DNA from: Symbiodinium natans
Lineage: Eukaryota > Sar > Dinophyceae > Suessiales > Symbiodiniaceae
DNA length: 64,000 bases
NCBI GenBank assembly: GCA_905221605.1
Contig: CAJNDS010000028.1
Location: 40,763-104,762 of the forward strand
Direction: 5' to 3'
In this document: positions 38,560 to 50,739 of the stretch, one piece after another
Layout of the letters: every line of letters starts with the position of its first letter
Position numbering within the stretch: the first letter of the stretch is position 1
The notes under the pieces: generated by a model
Databases searched by the model: none
The model's input: only the letters and a program-made list of their open reading frames with translations
Told to the model about the DNA's origin: nothing
Made by a program: the position numbers and the translations under genes

Positions 38560-40060
38560 GCAAGGACGGAGTTCCGAACCTTTCGAATCTCAAGCCTGAC
38601 GGGCGCGTGATCAACGCAGCATTCCTGTCGGGTTAGACTGTTTCAGAGTCCCAAGCACAAATACTGAGCCTGAACCAAGCAGTTTCAGATTGGAGGTCAC
38701 AAGGCCTTTTTGAACCGATCAGGTTTCAACACAGTAGGAAACCCTACCGTAGATGGCACGCTGAACGAGAAACCGTCTAGAGCACACTCATGCAATCCTC
38801 CCTCTGCTCACTCGATCTTTCAGAGGTGAAGACTGCAAGGCAGAGCCTGCATGAACCCCACACTCTAGATAAAGTTGCGAAACAATGATGCTGCACAGCT
38901 TCCTGAATTGCGACGGGTAGGTCGGGTAGGTGCACTGGGCCTGACGCCCCTGCACATACAAACTGAGAAGGTGAGAAGCGCAACGGAGGCAGCTGCATTC
39001 TAACTTAGTTGCGACCTTGGTAACTGCTCACGATCGCACACGCACGCACGCACGCGCACCCGCACGCACACACGAGCGCTCAAGCACGTGCGAGCACACA
39101 CGTGCACACGTGCAGACACACACACAGAGACAGAGCTGCTGTCAATCTTAGGACAATTGTCTCAGGATTCTCAGGGCAGGTCGGGTGAGTCGAACTGCGG
39201 CCCCATCGCTCCTTGCAGAAGTGTCCAAGAGCTGAATGCTCTGGCAGGCATGTTGAGGTGCTGGTCCAAGTTGCGATACGCTCGTCAGAATAATCAAACC
39301 TTCCAGCCGGAACTACGGACACTTCAGATTGTCCCAAATTGTCAAGGACTGCGCATGGATGCCATGTTCTGCGCTTGCTTCACACCTTTCTGCACATGAT
39401 GCCTCAGCACCATCGAATTCACATGCGAAGAAACCGAGTGTCGGACACAGACCAGCTGCCCTGACTGACGGTGGGAGGCGAATTGTCAGAGCTGACTTCC
39501 AAGTCGAACTCCTCACAGACTGAAGCAACATGAGATGCAACACCTCCACCATCTTTCACCCTCAATGAGAGCGCACGCATGCAGGCCATGCTGCAGGTTA
39601 GCCTCGCGCATCATGCGCTGTCTTGGCGCGTCGCTCAGCACATACCTGAGGGCCGACGTGGCCAAAAGAGTTTTTTGACGGAGGTTCTCCACATTTCTAT
39701 TGCATTAACTACAGCATTCCTGTAGCATTTCTGAGTTGAGGAGGGAGCCGCGCAATCTGGAAAGCAGCTCCAGGCTTGGCAATCCGCCGGGCCTGCAAGC
39801 GCGTTGCTCGTTATGCTCAGATGTGCTCAGACGTGTTCATGGTATACTCTGCTATTGATTGCTATTCGAACTTGAGAGACTTTCAGAGACATGTCGAGGC
39901 CCAAGCATTCTGCTGATACCAGCTCAGTGAGAACGTGCTCTCTGCCGGTGCAGAAAGGACGCGATCCAACCTGGGCGAGCAGCGTAAACGAAGCGATAAC
40001 ATGGAATTCCCGGAACTTAGCCCATCAAAACACCACATAGAGAACAAGGTTGCAAGCTCC
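38560..40060. other. No supported gene
   Basis: Only short shadow frames were seen, plus a short CACG-rich tract at 39030-39125. One minus-strand frame at 39552-39313 (EFDGAEASCAERCEASAEHG) has some protein-like character but no other support. Confidence 0.4.
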
Positions 40061-40061
40061 A

Positions 40062-40508
40062 TCATGTTCCATCTGCTTCGATTCCAATCCCATCCCCACT
40101 CTTCGTGCTTCTAGTTTGAGCGGGTAAGGCTCGGGTTGCCGCACAGTGGGATGAAAGATAATGAAAGCATAGTGCGGCTGTGCCATCGAACAGCCCGATG
40201 CACATATCTGCTACTGGTATCTCACACCAAGGTTGATTAAAAGGCCGCTTTGGCTTTAGCAAACCCTTCAAATCATTGCCTGAGTTCGCCGGCTCGCCTG
40301 GAGGCCTAGAAGTGGCCGGTGCCCACAACACATTGCAGCGAGCAAGCTTCATAAACCTGAAATACAGGCTATTCTTGCTTTTGTTGTTTTCGCGTTGTGT
40401 GTAGCTATGTTCCAGGTTTCGCATACTGATGCTCTGGCCTGTCCGGTCCTTGGTCAACATTACGCTCTGGTGTAGGGTCTGCATGCGGCAGTAGCCAAGA
40501 AAAGCCAA
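40062..40508 (-). CDS. Unidentified minus-strand ORF (148 codons)
   Basis: An ATG-to-stop frame of 148 codons with ordinary amino-acid mix (for example NKSKNSLYFRFMKLARCNVL, then PWCEIPVADMCIGLFDG). It is one of the longest non-repetitive ORFs in the window. No domain is recognised. With no introns it could equally be chance. Confidence 0.22.
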   Translation of the reverse strand: MAFLGYCRMQTLHQSVMLTKDRTGQSISMRNLEHSYTQRENNKSKNSLYFRFMKLARCNVLWAPATSRPPGEPANSGNDLKGLLKPKRPFNQPWCEIPVADMCIGLFDGTAALCFHYLSSHCAATRALPAQTRSTKSGDGIGIEADGT

Positions 40509-40794
40509 CCTTTGTTCGCTATTGGAAACCTATGCTACCTCGGTAGTTTCGAAAGAAAAATTCTCTTACCTTAATGTTTTACTTGGAAACATTACTTTCC
40601 ACCAGATTTTTCACAGGACAACCATTTTCCTCTCCTCTATATATGCACCCTGCATCTCAATCACGTTAGCATACGAGTAGGAATCTCTATTTCCGTGAGT
40701 TTAAGACACGCCCATTCTCGCAAGCAATGGCTCTTGCTGGCACTATGTTCACGAAAAAAATCGGAGAAGTGTTTGGGAGGGTCACAGCCCCCCC

Positions 40795-41085
40795 GTTTTG
40801 TAAACGCAATGCTCGCATGACGGACTGGGAACGGATTCATATGCCTCTTTGAAGCAACTCCTCTTGATGGCGTGATGCACTTCCGCAAAGCAAGCTCGCG
40901 CGGCCTGAAAAATCCAGGTCTGGATTTGTTCGACGCAATGCCTTCGATGGCACGGCGTGCTTTGAAGCAAACTTGCACGAGTAAAAAAGGGGCCCCCCGC
41001 CCACTTCGCAAACCGTCATGCCTGCATGACGGGTTTGGAAAACATGTTTCTGAAGCAATTCCTCTTGCTGGCCCAAACCCTAAAC
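40795..41085. repeat. Diverged tandem duplication (~230 bp)
   Basis: TGACGGACTGGGAACGGATT...GAAGCAACTCCTCTTGATGG (from about 40818) recurs as TGACGGGTTTGGAAAACATG...GAAGCAATTCCTCTTGCTGG (from about 41028). The unit contains GTGCTTTGAAGCAAACTTGC. The right copy runs into CCCTAAACCC at about 41079-41090. Confidence 0.6.
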
Positions 41086-42804
41086 CCTTGACTTTTTTGA
41101 ACGGTTGAATGGATGACTTATTGCATGTTGATGTTTGTTGTTACGTGTTGCGAGTTTTATAGGCTTTGCCGAGCTTGTGTGCTGCTGTTTGGGCGCCTAC
41201 AGTTGTTCCATCAGGCATTTTGGTTGAGACAAACAAAAAGTCACGGGGCTTAAGGGAAGCTAGGGTGCCAACAGAGAACATTCAACAAACATGCGAAAAT
41301 CAAAGCAAACGCACACGGCGAAAAGCAACAAGTCAAAGCTTAAGAAAGTGCAAAGCCCGCAGACTGACAAAAGCAAAAAAACAAAAAAACAGGAAGCAAA
41401 AGGAAGATAAGCAAACGCCGAAGACCAACAGCAAAAGCAAAGAGATGGCACACTTGAAGAAACATCACAAGAGCCAAAACAAAAACTCCTCAAATGGGAT
41501 TCCCTCAAAATCTGGCAGGTCGCGAGTCGCGCTCTTGGGCTCTTGCTGAGCCAGTCGCAGATCGATGATGCCAATCGCTTGCTCGACGAGAGTTCCGTTT
41601 TTTGCCAGTCGCAGCCCAAAAGAGAGAAGAGGAAGGAAACAGGTAAAAAGCAAGAGAAAGGAAGAGAACGGAAGAGAACGAAAGAGTGTGTGCCCGGATG
41701 TGCCCGGTTTGCCAGGAAGGCAAAATTGAGTTCCCGGTCCACATTGCCCGTGTCACGCGCCATTGAGAGTCTACCCCCACGCTCGTTTGCGTGATTTCCC
41801 GGCACCAAGCTGCACAGCACTCAAATTGGTTGAGTTTCTAAGGGTTTCTCTCCTCTCAGATACGGCTTGAGCTGTGGTGGATGCAACACCCAAGGCCACT
41901 CGCTCGCTTACAGCGACGTTCCATCTGGTGTGACAAACTGGACAGAGTCCACGGTGTTCAGGTCATCCAATCTAAGACTGCTCATCCGGATGAGTGGGAG
42001 AAAGCTGACAGACTATCTTGGAACAACTGCCAGTCCACTGTGGTTAATGCAAGCATGTTCCGTCGCATCTCGTGCTTCATGCTTGTGAACCCCGGTGGGA
42101 AGAGCCGGGCGAATGCTTCAGAACCGCTCAGTGGCCTTTTGCTCAGTTACACGATGTTGCCTAGCGTCGCTGGTCTGGCAACATGTGCAAGATCGTTGTA
42201 GACTGAAATACCCTGCTACTACTCACTTCGTGGGCACAATAAAAAGCATACCGCATACCCGACCAACTGCAGGAATCGCTTGGGGTCCCTTCAGCAACAT
42301 ACTGTGCTGACAGCTTGGATGCTGAAGACAATTAATCATGACATGGTCTTCTGCAACGAGTACAGAAGAGTTGCCTCGAACGTAGTCTTCCAAACTGAAA
42401 CTTGCAACGCTGACGTCATTACAGAGTACTTCCTGACAGGCTAGCAATCACGTCCATATTGCTCACCTAACACAGGCCCAAACCCTGTCGATTGCCAACA
42501 CTGACTTTGCTTGATTCTCCCGGCACGAACTTTATTCCCACTTCTGGCTGAGGAGCCTGACAATATCAACCGGCATCAAAAGAGCATGATGTCGTGCCGC
42601 CTTCAAAGCGAGCCTTGCCCAGTTTCAAGCGCAGGTTTGTTCAGGATTGCATCGTAGGTGCAACTTTTTTGCCAACCCGACTTAAGCGGGTCGAATCCCC
42701 TACTTTCCTGTCCATCTTGCTCTTTATCTGATCCTTTGGCTGTATTCCTTGACCGGCGAGAGCAGTCCAGAGCCAAGACCGTTCCAGGAGATAGGAACAC
42801 GAAA

Positions 42805-42857
42805 AGCACTTTGAGAGCACTTTGAGAGCACTTTGAGAGCACTTTGAGAGCACTACG
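42805..42857. repeat. 11-bp tandem repeat
   Basis: Nearly five copies of AGCACTTTGAG. Related AAGAGC/GAGCTCAAG words continue into the flank. Confidence 0.9.
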
Positions 42858-43223
42858 AAGCCAAGAGAACTCCGGGACTCGAGTATATCAAGAGCTCAAG
42901 ACACTCCAGGACCACTCCAAGAGCGATTCGTCAAGAGCAACCGAAGACAGTCAAAACTTCTATTCACCAGAGGAACAACCCAGAAGGAGGCAAGAGCACC
43001 TCTTCTCGCGACAATGAAGCCGCTAAAGCAACGGCGCTTCTGCACTTGACGAGGAGACAGCCAAAGAAAGTACGCGCAAAATCCGTTACCCTTTGCTCTT
43101 GACGCTAGAGCCCCATAGCGTTGGCTTGGTGATGGGTTCAAGAACAAACTTTGCTTGGCGAATCCCACAACAACTTTCCAAGCTCAAACGCTCCCGGGAT
43201 GGTCGACAAGATCCTGAAATACT

Positions 43224-43571
43224 ATGAGACCGAGTAGGCGACCTGAAGGACAGGTCGCGGTAGTCCCACATCCATATGCCTGCCATCATTCAAGCTGCAG
43301 AACATTGCAGTACCTCGCTGTGTCAATTCCCGCACTCCACATTACCCCAGGCCACAAAAGGGCTTGGGCAATTCTGGAACTTCCTGAACAACATTTTCTG
43401 TGGTCAAGTATTGAACCACTCGGAGAGCCCAGGCCAAGACACCTTCCCAAGATCGCGAGACTATGCGAGGCCCATTTGTCCGCAGGCTCGGACATCAACC
43501 GCATTCTTCAACAAACCACTGGGTCATTGTCACCTGCGTTGCACCTCTTCACACGCCTTAACTGTTCTTAG
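43224..43571 (+). CDS. Unidentified coding-like frame, plus strand
   Basis: Open for 115 codons. The 3' third is most convincing: EPRPRHLPKIARLCEAHLSA, then GSDINRILQQTTGS, ending at a TAG. An ankyrin-like flavour (LCEAHLSAGSDIN) is too weak to call. It is the first of several plus-strand coding-like pieces between 43.2 and 45.9 kb. Confidence 0.25.
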   Translation: MRPSRRPEGQVAVVPHPYACHHSSCRTLQYLAVSIPALHITPGHKRAWAILELPEQHFLWSSIEPLGEPRPRHLPKIARLCEAHLSAGSDINRILQQTTGSLSPALHLFTRLNCS

Positions 43572-43984
43572 CTCTTGTCTGCTCAAATGCGGAGGCTGGA
43601 CTCTCACTGCACATCCTCGATGCGCCAGAACCTGGCCTCTACGGCTGGTGTATGGCTGGTGTGCGTGCATGGATGCGTGGGTTGCATCGTGCGTCTCAGT
43701 GTCAGTCAGTCAGTGAGTCGGTGTGGGTGTGTCAGTGTGCGGGCGCAGGGCGCATCGCCTTTCTTTTGTCAGCGTCCGCGCACTGGAGTAGCGGAGTGCG
43801 AACATGGGCCCCAAGGGGACGGTAATGGAAAGCACTTTTCCGTTTTTTTGGGTGGAGTGTTTTTTTAGGGGTTGGGAGATGGGAGGGGAACCCGATCCGG
43901 TTGATGCAGAGTCAAGAGGAAGACGCAGAAACTTTCCCAAGTCAAAGGCTTGTCGCCCGACTGTCTAACTAGAGTAGTTTCCAG

Positions 43985-44519
43985 ATTCTGTGGATGATCG
44001 AGCTGCCCGTGTCGCAGAGCTGTTGCAGCGTGGGGAGCCAATTCTCATCCCCCCATTTCGGACCAGCTGACAGCCCCTCGGGTGCCTGCTCCTTCTTCCA
44101 GCAGCATCGATGCATTTCGCTCTTCTTGCCCGGGGTACGGATCAACAACTACCTCGCAGGCCAATGCGATCCAATGCGGGCGAGCTGAGCAGCCTCATCA
44201 GCATACGGTGCCCGAGGACCTGGCCATCATCAAGCCACAGGACAGGGCCTCGGAGGTAATGAGCCCGCCAGGCCTCAGGGTGAAACACAAGATGTACAAA
44301 TACGAAAGAGATGTGTCATGACAGCCATGACTGCAAGTTCTTGAGAATGGACTGAATAGTCCAGCTGCAGCGCTTAAACCGGGCAAGAAACTTCGAGATG
44401 ACCACATCAGCAACGGCCAGGAGCTCGTGGATGCAACTGGAGCAGGCCAGACGCTGCGAGAAATCCGCAACCCCAATGCCGCCCAACGTCCTAACGCGAC
44501 AAGCTCAATGCCGTCGTAA
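43985..44519 (+). CDS. Unidentified multi-exon gene fragment, plus strand
   Basis: Exon-like blocks with plausible splice sites. 43985-44069 after TTTCCAG reads DSVDDRAARVAELLQRGEPI and on to PPFRT before a GC. 44202-44255 after a CAG reads VPEDLAIIKPQDRASE before GTAATG. About 44281-44318 reads KHKMYKYERD. 44331-44519 reads LQVLENGLNSPAAALKPGKK and NGQELVDATGAGQTLREI and ends at TAA. Joins between all blocks were not proven in phase. No family is recognised. Confidence 0.33.
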
Positions 44520-44942
44520 ACGAAGTGCTGAGGTTGCCGGCGCAGTGAAGCCGAGAAGAGCTACTCGATGCCTGAGCACTCGAATGGCATGCGCACGGCA
44601 ATGTCCTGTACCAAGCCCGAGTTTCTGACCGATCGGGCACTGGCACTTTCTCCAGCCTGGAAAGCTGCGCAGCACAGGACTTCCTCTTTTCAATTTGTAG
44701 GGTGTTGCTAGGGCCGTGAGGGTTTGTATCCATTTTGTGGAACAACGTGTACCGGGATGCTCACTCTGCCCTGGAATCAGCTTGGCGACCGCAAACAACC
44801 ACCAGAATACAAGGCGTCTCCTCTGTTGCCACAAGCGATGGGCGGAAAAAAACTAAAAGCACTGCACATGCGGCCGTCTGCCCTCGCTTCAAAGGTAGTA
44901 CACGCACATGTCAAGTTTAGTCCAGCTGGATCAAGTTCTTGA

Positions 44943-45218
44943 AAATGTGAAGAACGCTCCTGTCGGTGGCGCCATGATGTAGCACTCTTTTCTCGTGAAG
45001 GACTTCTTGCAGCAAGAAATCTAGGAGCAGAAACTGAGGTCACAGCCTGCCAGTTGACATTTGAACAATCACAGGCATGTCGGAGATGGGTAAGAAAGCC
45101 TCGTGAAGAGGAGCATCCTGCGCGTTTTGTGGTGCAGCAAAAAGGCCAGCCATCAGTCCAACCACCTACCTCGCTCTTGCAACATGGGTCTTCCTTGCAT
45201 TTGTGTAGCTCCACTCCT
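44943..45218 (+). CDS. Unidentified coding-like frame, plus strand
   Basis: A 91-codon open frame lacking Met but strongly protein-like: RSCRWRHDVALFSREGLLAA, then QACRRWVRKPREEEHPARFV and a Gln/Pro/Ser-rich end before TGA. It could be one or two exons of the neighbouring plus-strand gene. Frames on the opposite strand are longer in places but less natural. Confidence 0.3.
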
Positions 45219-45398
45219 TATACCTGAATCTTGCCATTATTCTTGGTAACAAGACATCTATCTTCGTTCAGCCGGACCTGCTTCACAATCGTGCCAGAGC
45301 TACAGAGAATCACACGTGCAAAACAAGCCTTCACTCTGGCACAGTGCAAAAAGTTCAGTCCATTTGGTTGAGGAACCGTTGTCTGCGTCCATCTCTAG

Positions 45399-45917
45399 GC
45401 AGGTGGCGGATGGAGTTCAGCGTATCCTTGAGCGAGACAAAAACAGAAAAACACGGAGAATGTCCAAGGAGATCTACGAAGTTCAGACATCGTGATGAGG
45501 AAACACCGAGAAGGAGGTGTGGAGTATTGTGATTTTGGTGGAGTCCTTGAACTTGAGGGGCCCCGGACCGAGCACACAAGAGGAGGCAACGGTTGAAATG
45601 TCGTTTTCACTCGCGCATAACGTTTGGCCTTGTAACGCACTCCACGAGGGGGAGGGGGCGGGTGGGCAGATCGTCTCGGGATGTTCGGGAACAGCAAAGT
45701 CAGTTTGTCTTCCAAAAGTAGGACCACTGGAGGGGTAGGGGGAGTTGGGGGGTGCCGGCCGGCCACCCCCTTTTTCTCAAACCTTTCCGAGGATGAAGTT
45801 CAGCATTTAACGGTCAACATGCACTTGGCCATGTTGCGTCTCGTCAAAGCTTTCGCCAAAGCAACTTTCCTTTCGCACGCCTGCTCGCAGATCTTCCGCC
45901 GTGTCCTGCGAATGTAG
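45399..45917 (+). CDS. Unidentified coding-like exons, plus strand
   Basis: 45399-45486 follows a pyrimidine-rich acceptor (CGTCCATCTCTAG) and reads QVADGVQRILERDKNRKTRR then MSKEIYEVQ. About 45750-45917 reads PFFSNLSEDEVQHLTVNMHL and ends SQIFRRVLRM at TAG. The start of the second resembles the N-terminal edge of cyclic-nucleotide-binding domains (PFFxxLSxxE), but the rest is not visible, so no function is assigned. Confidence 0.32.
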
Positions 45918-46263
45918 ATTGCATTCCTTGCCAGGACCTGAAAATCATCTTAGCAGTCTAAGCAGATACATGTGCACAGGAGCATGTGCCCAATCTCCGT
46001 GCAGCGGCATTTCCGTTCAATACAAGCTAGAGACATTATAATCCCTTCCCCAGTATTAAATGCCCCCCCCCGCCCGGTATGGAAATCTGGATCCGGGGCC
46101 AGAATTTCTTTTACTAGGCGGTTCGGGTTTGAGAAATGTAGCTCGAAAGCCTGCATGTGGCAGCGTTTTTTAACATTGAATTTCAGTTGAATTTTGATGA
46201 GTTTTGGCAAGACAATGTTAGACATTTAGGTCTTGCAAGCCGCTCAAATCCGTTATTGATTGT

Positions 46264-46289
46264 GACCCCCCCGCTTCCGAGGGGGGGTC
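46264..46289. other. Perfect C7/G7 hairpin
   Basis: GACCCCCCC and GGGGGGGTC flank the loop GCTTCCGA, a 9-bp perfect stem. It resembles a rho-independent stem but has no U tract and no meaning in a nuclear genome. Role unknown. Confidence 0.6.
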
Positions 46290-46299
46290 CTGCCAATAA

Positions 46300-47170
46300 T
46301 TTCTTATATTCGGGAGGGGATTAATAATCGTATGCAGGGACGAAGTATTCGAGAGCTGCTTGCTTCGCGCTTGCTGTCTGGGAGGGCGGACTGATCCGGG
46401 ATTCGACTGCTAAGAGTAGGCGCATTCCCTTTGCTGCAGTTGGCGAAGAATGCTGATTGCCCTCTTGATGTACTGCTCAACTGCCACCATCCGAGGAAGA
46501 GGCATAAAACTGCGGCATGATCCTGGCAATTTACGGATGGTTGTGGCTTTGCCTCCGCTACGAAGACGCTACTTCTGTGCCAATCTCTGCAATGCACCTG
46601 CTGTGCATCTGACTCAAACCGATGCACCGCGATGCTGACCATTGTCTCAAGTGCTAAGAAGGCGCTAACACATGCCGGAAGTGCGGTATGCCGCTCACAG
46701 TTATATCTTCTTCCGGAACTCCATCAGCCGCGAGCTGATACTTGGCCTGAATCAGCATACCACCACAGATGTCCAGTCGGTGACCATAAACCGCACAAAA
46801 CATGCTGGCTGCACAATTTCTCTGGGCACGAAATAATGGTCGGTCGGCCTAAGCGTGACAGAAAAAGACTGGTGGACGATGGCCAACGAGCGTCTCCGCA
46901 GAAGCCGCTATTTGGTCAGTCTTCCTCTTGTACACTCGGACAGGGACTGCTGATACCACCAAGCATGCACATCCATGTCGGTAACCTCACACGGATCATT
47001 TCTTACAAGTCGCCGTAGCAGCGCAATGGCTACTGCACTGGCCGAGGCACGAGCAACAGTTACCTGTGGAACTTTCAGCCCGTGCCTCCCGGAATTTGAG
47101 AACGATAGCTGCTAGCTGCCACGCAGCAATGCAACGACTCAAGGAAACAGCGAGGTACTAGTATCGCCTT
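46300..47170. other. No clearly supported gene
   Basis: A plus-strand frame at 46632-47018 (128 codons, with GRPKRDRKRLVDDGQRASPQ) is the only stretch with protein-like character. It has no other support. The rest shows nothing recognisable. Confidence 0.35.
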
Positions 47171-47180
47171 TCTTGCAAAG

Positions 47181-48118
47181 CTATGCAATGGTACAAACTA
47201 CAACAAAGACAAGGAGGCCTGCGGCGAAGTGATGCCACAAGTTCTGGGGCCAAAAAATGCGTATGCACCTGCGATGTTTCACAATCCTTCTAGCAATGCC
47301 TGGTGGATCGCAGTATGCTGATCGAATAAGCTCGCAAGCAGCACCATCACATCGGGCTTTGCTTCGCACCTCATGCTGTTCACGGCGCGCAACATTTGCG
47401 TAACAATGTTGCATGAGTATCCTTATGCGGCCGTGGATCGGACAACCCTGCATGATGCATGCGTGCATGCGTGTGAGTTCTGCAGCACGGCGCCAAAGCA
47501 TTGTTGTGTGTTTCGCCAAAAGCTGTTATCTAGCTGCAGTGTTGTGTTTGCCTTGGCAAGTGTAGCCGACAGTGCAGCGGATGGAAATGTACGAAATAGA
47601 GTAGCAAAGCTGAGCTTCTGCCTCCCTGGCCCACTTTGCCACGAACTTTGCTGTTCGATGCACACTAGTTGCGCCGCTTGATCAGTGCTTTGGGGCCAGC
47701 ATTGCTCCGTGTCTGCTTCAGTGTGATGCACAGCGATATTGGTTAACAGGTGCGTGTCTATGCATGCCGAGGTGATCTCCGCTACCGACCCGATTCATGG
47801 TTCAAGCCTCTCGGACTTCTGAATCAGCAGGACAGCAGTTGGGTGTGAGCACGATGATGCAAAGCAGAGGCGAAACCCAATCATTGAACTCTGTTCGGAA
47901 GCACGCAGCATGCACAGAAACACCTCGTAAGGACCTGACACCAGCTGCATGAAATTGAGCAGAAAGCTCTGTGTAATACGCCGTTGCAGAGCATTGCCAC
48001 CCGTGAAGGAGTCATGGACATTGTTGGCACGGTCGAAGAGGAAGCCGACAAACAGCCCACCCAAGTTTCCACACACAGTCTCGCCTCCAACGAGTCGCAA
48101 GTACCTGCCATGGCTCAA
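47181..48118 (-). CDS. Unidentified multi-pass membrane protein, minus strand
   Basis: 48118-~47880 is a long exon-like frame reading RYLRLVGGETVCGNLGGLFV, then GFLFDRANNVHDSFTGG and LQRRITQSFLLNFMQLVSGP. The GGLxxGxLxDR pattern resembles MFS loop motif A, and the following spacing recalls Spinster-like transporters. That identification is weak. About 47630-47560 reads LSFATLFRTFPSAALSATLA. The 3' block (about 47330-47181) reads ARRIVKHRRCIRIFWPQ followed by a hydrophobic segment FAAGLLVFVVVCTIA and TAG. Splice joins were not resolved. Confidence 0.33.
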
Positions 48119-48303
48119 AGTTCAAATTTGGCTTACGCCTTACGCTCAGCCTTACAACCCAACGCATGCTCACAGCATGCAACTAAGACAAGACAAGCCA
48201 AGCAAACCAGTCTTTGTAGAAATAAATCAAGGTGCGATCCTGAGCATCTAATGTTGCAAGACAGTTTGTGGCATGCCTCATGACCAATGTGTTGCGTGTC
48301 AAC

Positions 48304-48625
48304 TTAACGTAAGGCCACGGCAGCATATGGTGGCTCCATAAGATCCACCACACGCACTTCAACAGACTCATCCATTCGATTCAAGGCGGAAGCGAGGGCC
48401 TCCGGCAGCTTGCACCAGAGTGGGAACAGTGGGCCATCAAAACTCACACGACCTCCTGCATCCTCCCAAAAATCCCAAAGTCTGGGTTCTTTGATTCTGC
48501 ATCCATGTTCACTGGGAGTCCAGGATGACTCGCACACACAGTGCAAGATGTTCCAGGGAACGCTCTGCTCTGCCCTTCCTTCAGACCATCCAGCAATTGC
48601 GACGTTCCGAGTTCAAAGGTGAGGT
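48304..48625 (-). CDS. Unidentified gene, 3' exons, minus strand
   Basis: 48518-48304 reads IKEPRLWDFWEDAGGRVSFD, then FPLWCKLPEALASALNRMDE and VVDLMEPPYAAVALR before TAA: very protein-like, with a defined end. About 48625-48560 in another frame reads TFELGTSQLLDGLKEGQSRA and could be the preceding exon. No family is recognised. It lies upstream of the membrane-protein gene in the same direction. Confidence 0.38.
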
Positions 48626-49206
48626 TCGATTAAGTGTAGATTGACATGTCAGTCGATGCCTGTGAGAGACGGGATGATTGCGGATGTTTTGATTTGGGCC
48701 TCCTTTTTCAATTTGTCGACATCATGCATCCAAGCGATTCAGAAGATGCCCCGATATGCCGGGGACTTCCACGCGCTACAATCGCTTCAGTACCAAGGCT
48801 GGGTTCAATGGCAATCCTAGCATGTCAAATCCCGACGGCTGAGCTGCACGTGCTTGCAAGAACGTGCGGACAATCAGAAAAAGGAGTTTGTACTTTACAC
48901 GGAAGACTGGACGCAGGCTCCGATTTCTGACAGACCTGAGGCCTCCCTCATGCAGATAGTATGAACAAGGCGAAATATATTTGATCGGGAATGTGTTGGG
49001 GTCTGGTTGCGTTGGCCTGCTATGCTTTGCTTAGATTGCCTCATGCTGGAGAACCTGGCAACACATTGGCAGAAAGCGCACCAAATTTGAAGCACCAGTC
49101 AGCTCTGCATCGACCAGCCGGGCCTGTGCAGCCCGGGAGTGGCCAGACCCGACTGATGCATGGCAGATGAGAACCTTCCGGACCTTCCATGGCACGACAG
49201 CTTTCA

Positions 49207-50483
49207 TTAGGCACTTACAGGGCCTTCAGTTAAAAGTACATTCGCGAAGATCGCCGATCTTTGAGTGCAAGGTGATTTTGGTATCTCTGGCTTCCCATGA
49301 TCATGATTGCCATCATTTGCTATTTCAGTTGCCCTGACATAGTTAGCGAGGGTTTTCGAACACAAAGGATCTTGCAAATGAATCTTGGATGACACCCTCG
49401 CCAAGCACCTCGGACAACTCAATGATAGCAGGGGTTGAGACCAATACAACCCTTATCAGGCACGGCAACACTCGAACAACAGCGCCGATATTGTAAAGGG
49501 ACATCAAACCGTCCCACTGCGTCCCATTCTCCCAGCCAAAGGGTGCCTTGCCACTTCGTCTCGAGTCCTCACAAAGTATTCCACACTCAGAGAACTTCAG
49601 ACGCAAAGCAGACTGTGGCATGGCCTCGGCAACTCGAGTCCCTAACATTACTTCACATAGCCCTGGTGGTCAGAGGAAGGTGGAACTTGTGTGCAGATTC
49701 AACACACCAAGAAGACAAACCTTTGCTGAGCTTGTGAAGTCTTGCCTTGGCCTGGTGTTATGATGGGAGCCCTTCTGAAAGCCCTGAGAAGCCTCTTGTG
49801 CCACCTCTCGTAAATCAGCACAAGATAGCACAAGCCAACATTAGTGAGTCTCCTGGTTGTGTACCGCAGTGTGGATCAGAGCTCGGTATTGTCGAATTTT
49901 GCAGAAGGTGGTCGTCACATGGACTACCTTGCAAGCTGCAAATGTTTTCTTTGCATTCTGCAAGACACATGGCACTTAGCAAGATATGGCCAGTAGCATG
50001 ACAGCTTCAAGTGTAAGATCACCGCCGTTGCAAAGACTTTGGCCATGAAAAGGGCTAGCACCAGTAAGACCATCCAAAGGAGTACTTCCGAGGCGTAGAG
50101 TTGCCTCAGCTCAACAAGATGGAGGCACCCACAAGCGCCCGCAATCCGACGGGAAAAATTTTAAGGTCGCTTCCTCCAGGCCTGCCACGTCCACAGTCCA
50201 AAAATCTGCATGAAGCCCAAGGTGGCAAGTATCTTAGATCAGTTGTCTCATCGATCGTGTCGCTAATGCCGTCCGCAATTCGCTGGAGCAGCGCCCTCGC
50301 AAGTCTGTGCAGCAGGCCACAAGGAGCACTGCAAAAAACCCAGCCAGCCCACACCTTAAGAGGCGCTGCGCTCCGTAGCCATGTGGCTCCGTGAGTTTCA
50401 GGAAAACTTGGAGGAACATGGACCAAGTGGAGAGGAAAATGTTCTGAGTTCCACACCAGCCATAGTCCATTTGTCAAGGACAC
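49207..50483 (-). CDS. Unidentified membrane protein, minus strand
   Basis: Blocks in order. About 50330-50106 reads LARALLQRIADGISDTIDET, then FPVGLRALVGASILL. About 50100-49985 reads a hydrophobic segment LLWMVLLVLALFMAKVFATA followed by VILHLK. 49648-49345 reads LRLKFSECGILCEDSRRSGK, then WENGTQWDGLMSLYNIGAVV and SEVLGEGVIQDSF. The hydrophobic segment followed by KVFATAVILHLK faintly recalls the pore-side helix of MscS-like channels, but too little matches to name it. Intron joins are not proven. Confidence 0.33.
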
Positions 50484-50739
50484 AGCCGCAAAGACTTGCT
50501 CAGCCCTGTTGGGAGCAGCTGGGACTACATGACTGAAGCCAAGTCAGAAACAATGCCAACCTGTCTTGCCGGCCAAAGGGCTCTCAGTCCTTCGCTGTCG
50601 TTTGGTTGTTCACTCTTTCACTCTTCCCCCTTCGTTGCATGTGTTTCCATGAGCCTCGTATCTGAGTGTCGACTTGCGCGTTGCCGCTCCATACCTGAGG
50701 CGCTACACACTCAACGAAAACAGCATACTCACCTGATTT

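Noticed and set aside
41166-41549. 127-codon Lys-rich plus-strand ORF
   Set aside because: Reflects an A-rich, purine-biased stretch; no splice context or recognisable motif, and the complementary frame is equally open.
46264-46289. Rho-independent terminator
   Set aside because: Strong stem but no U tract, and the genome is clearly nuclear eukaryotic.
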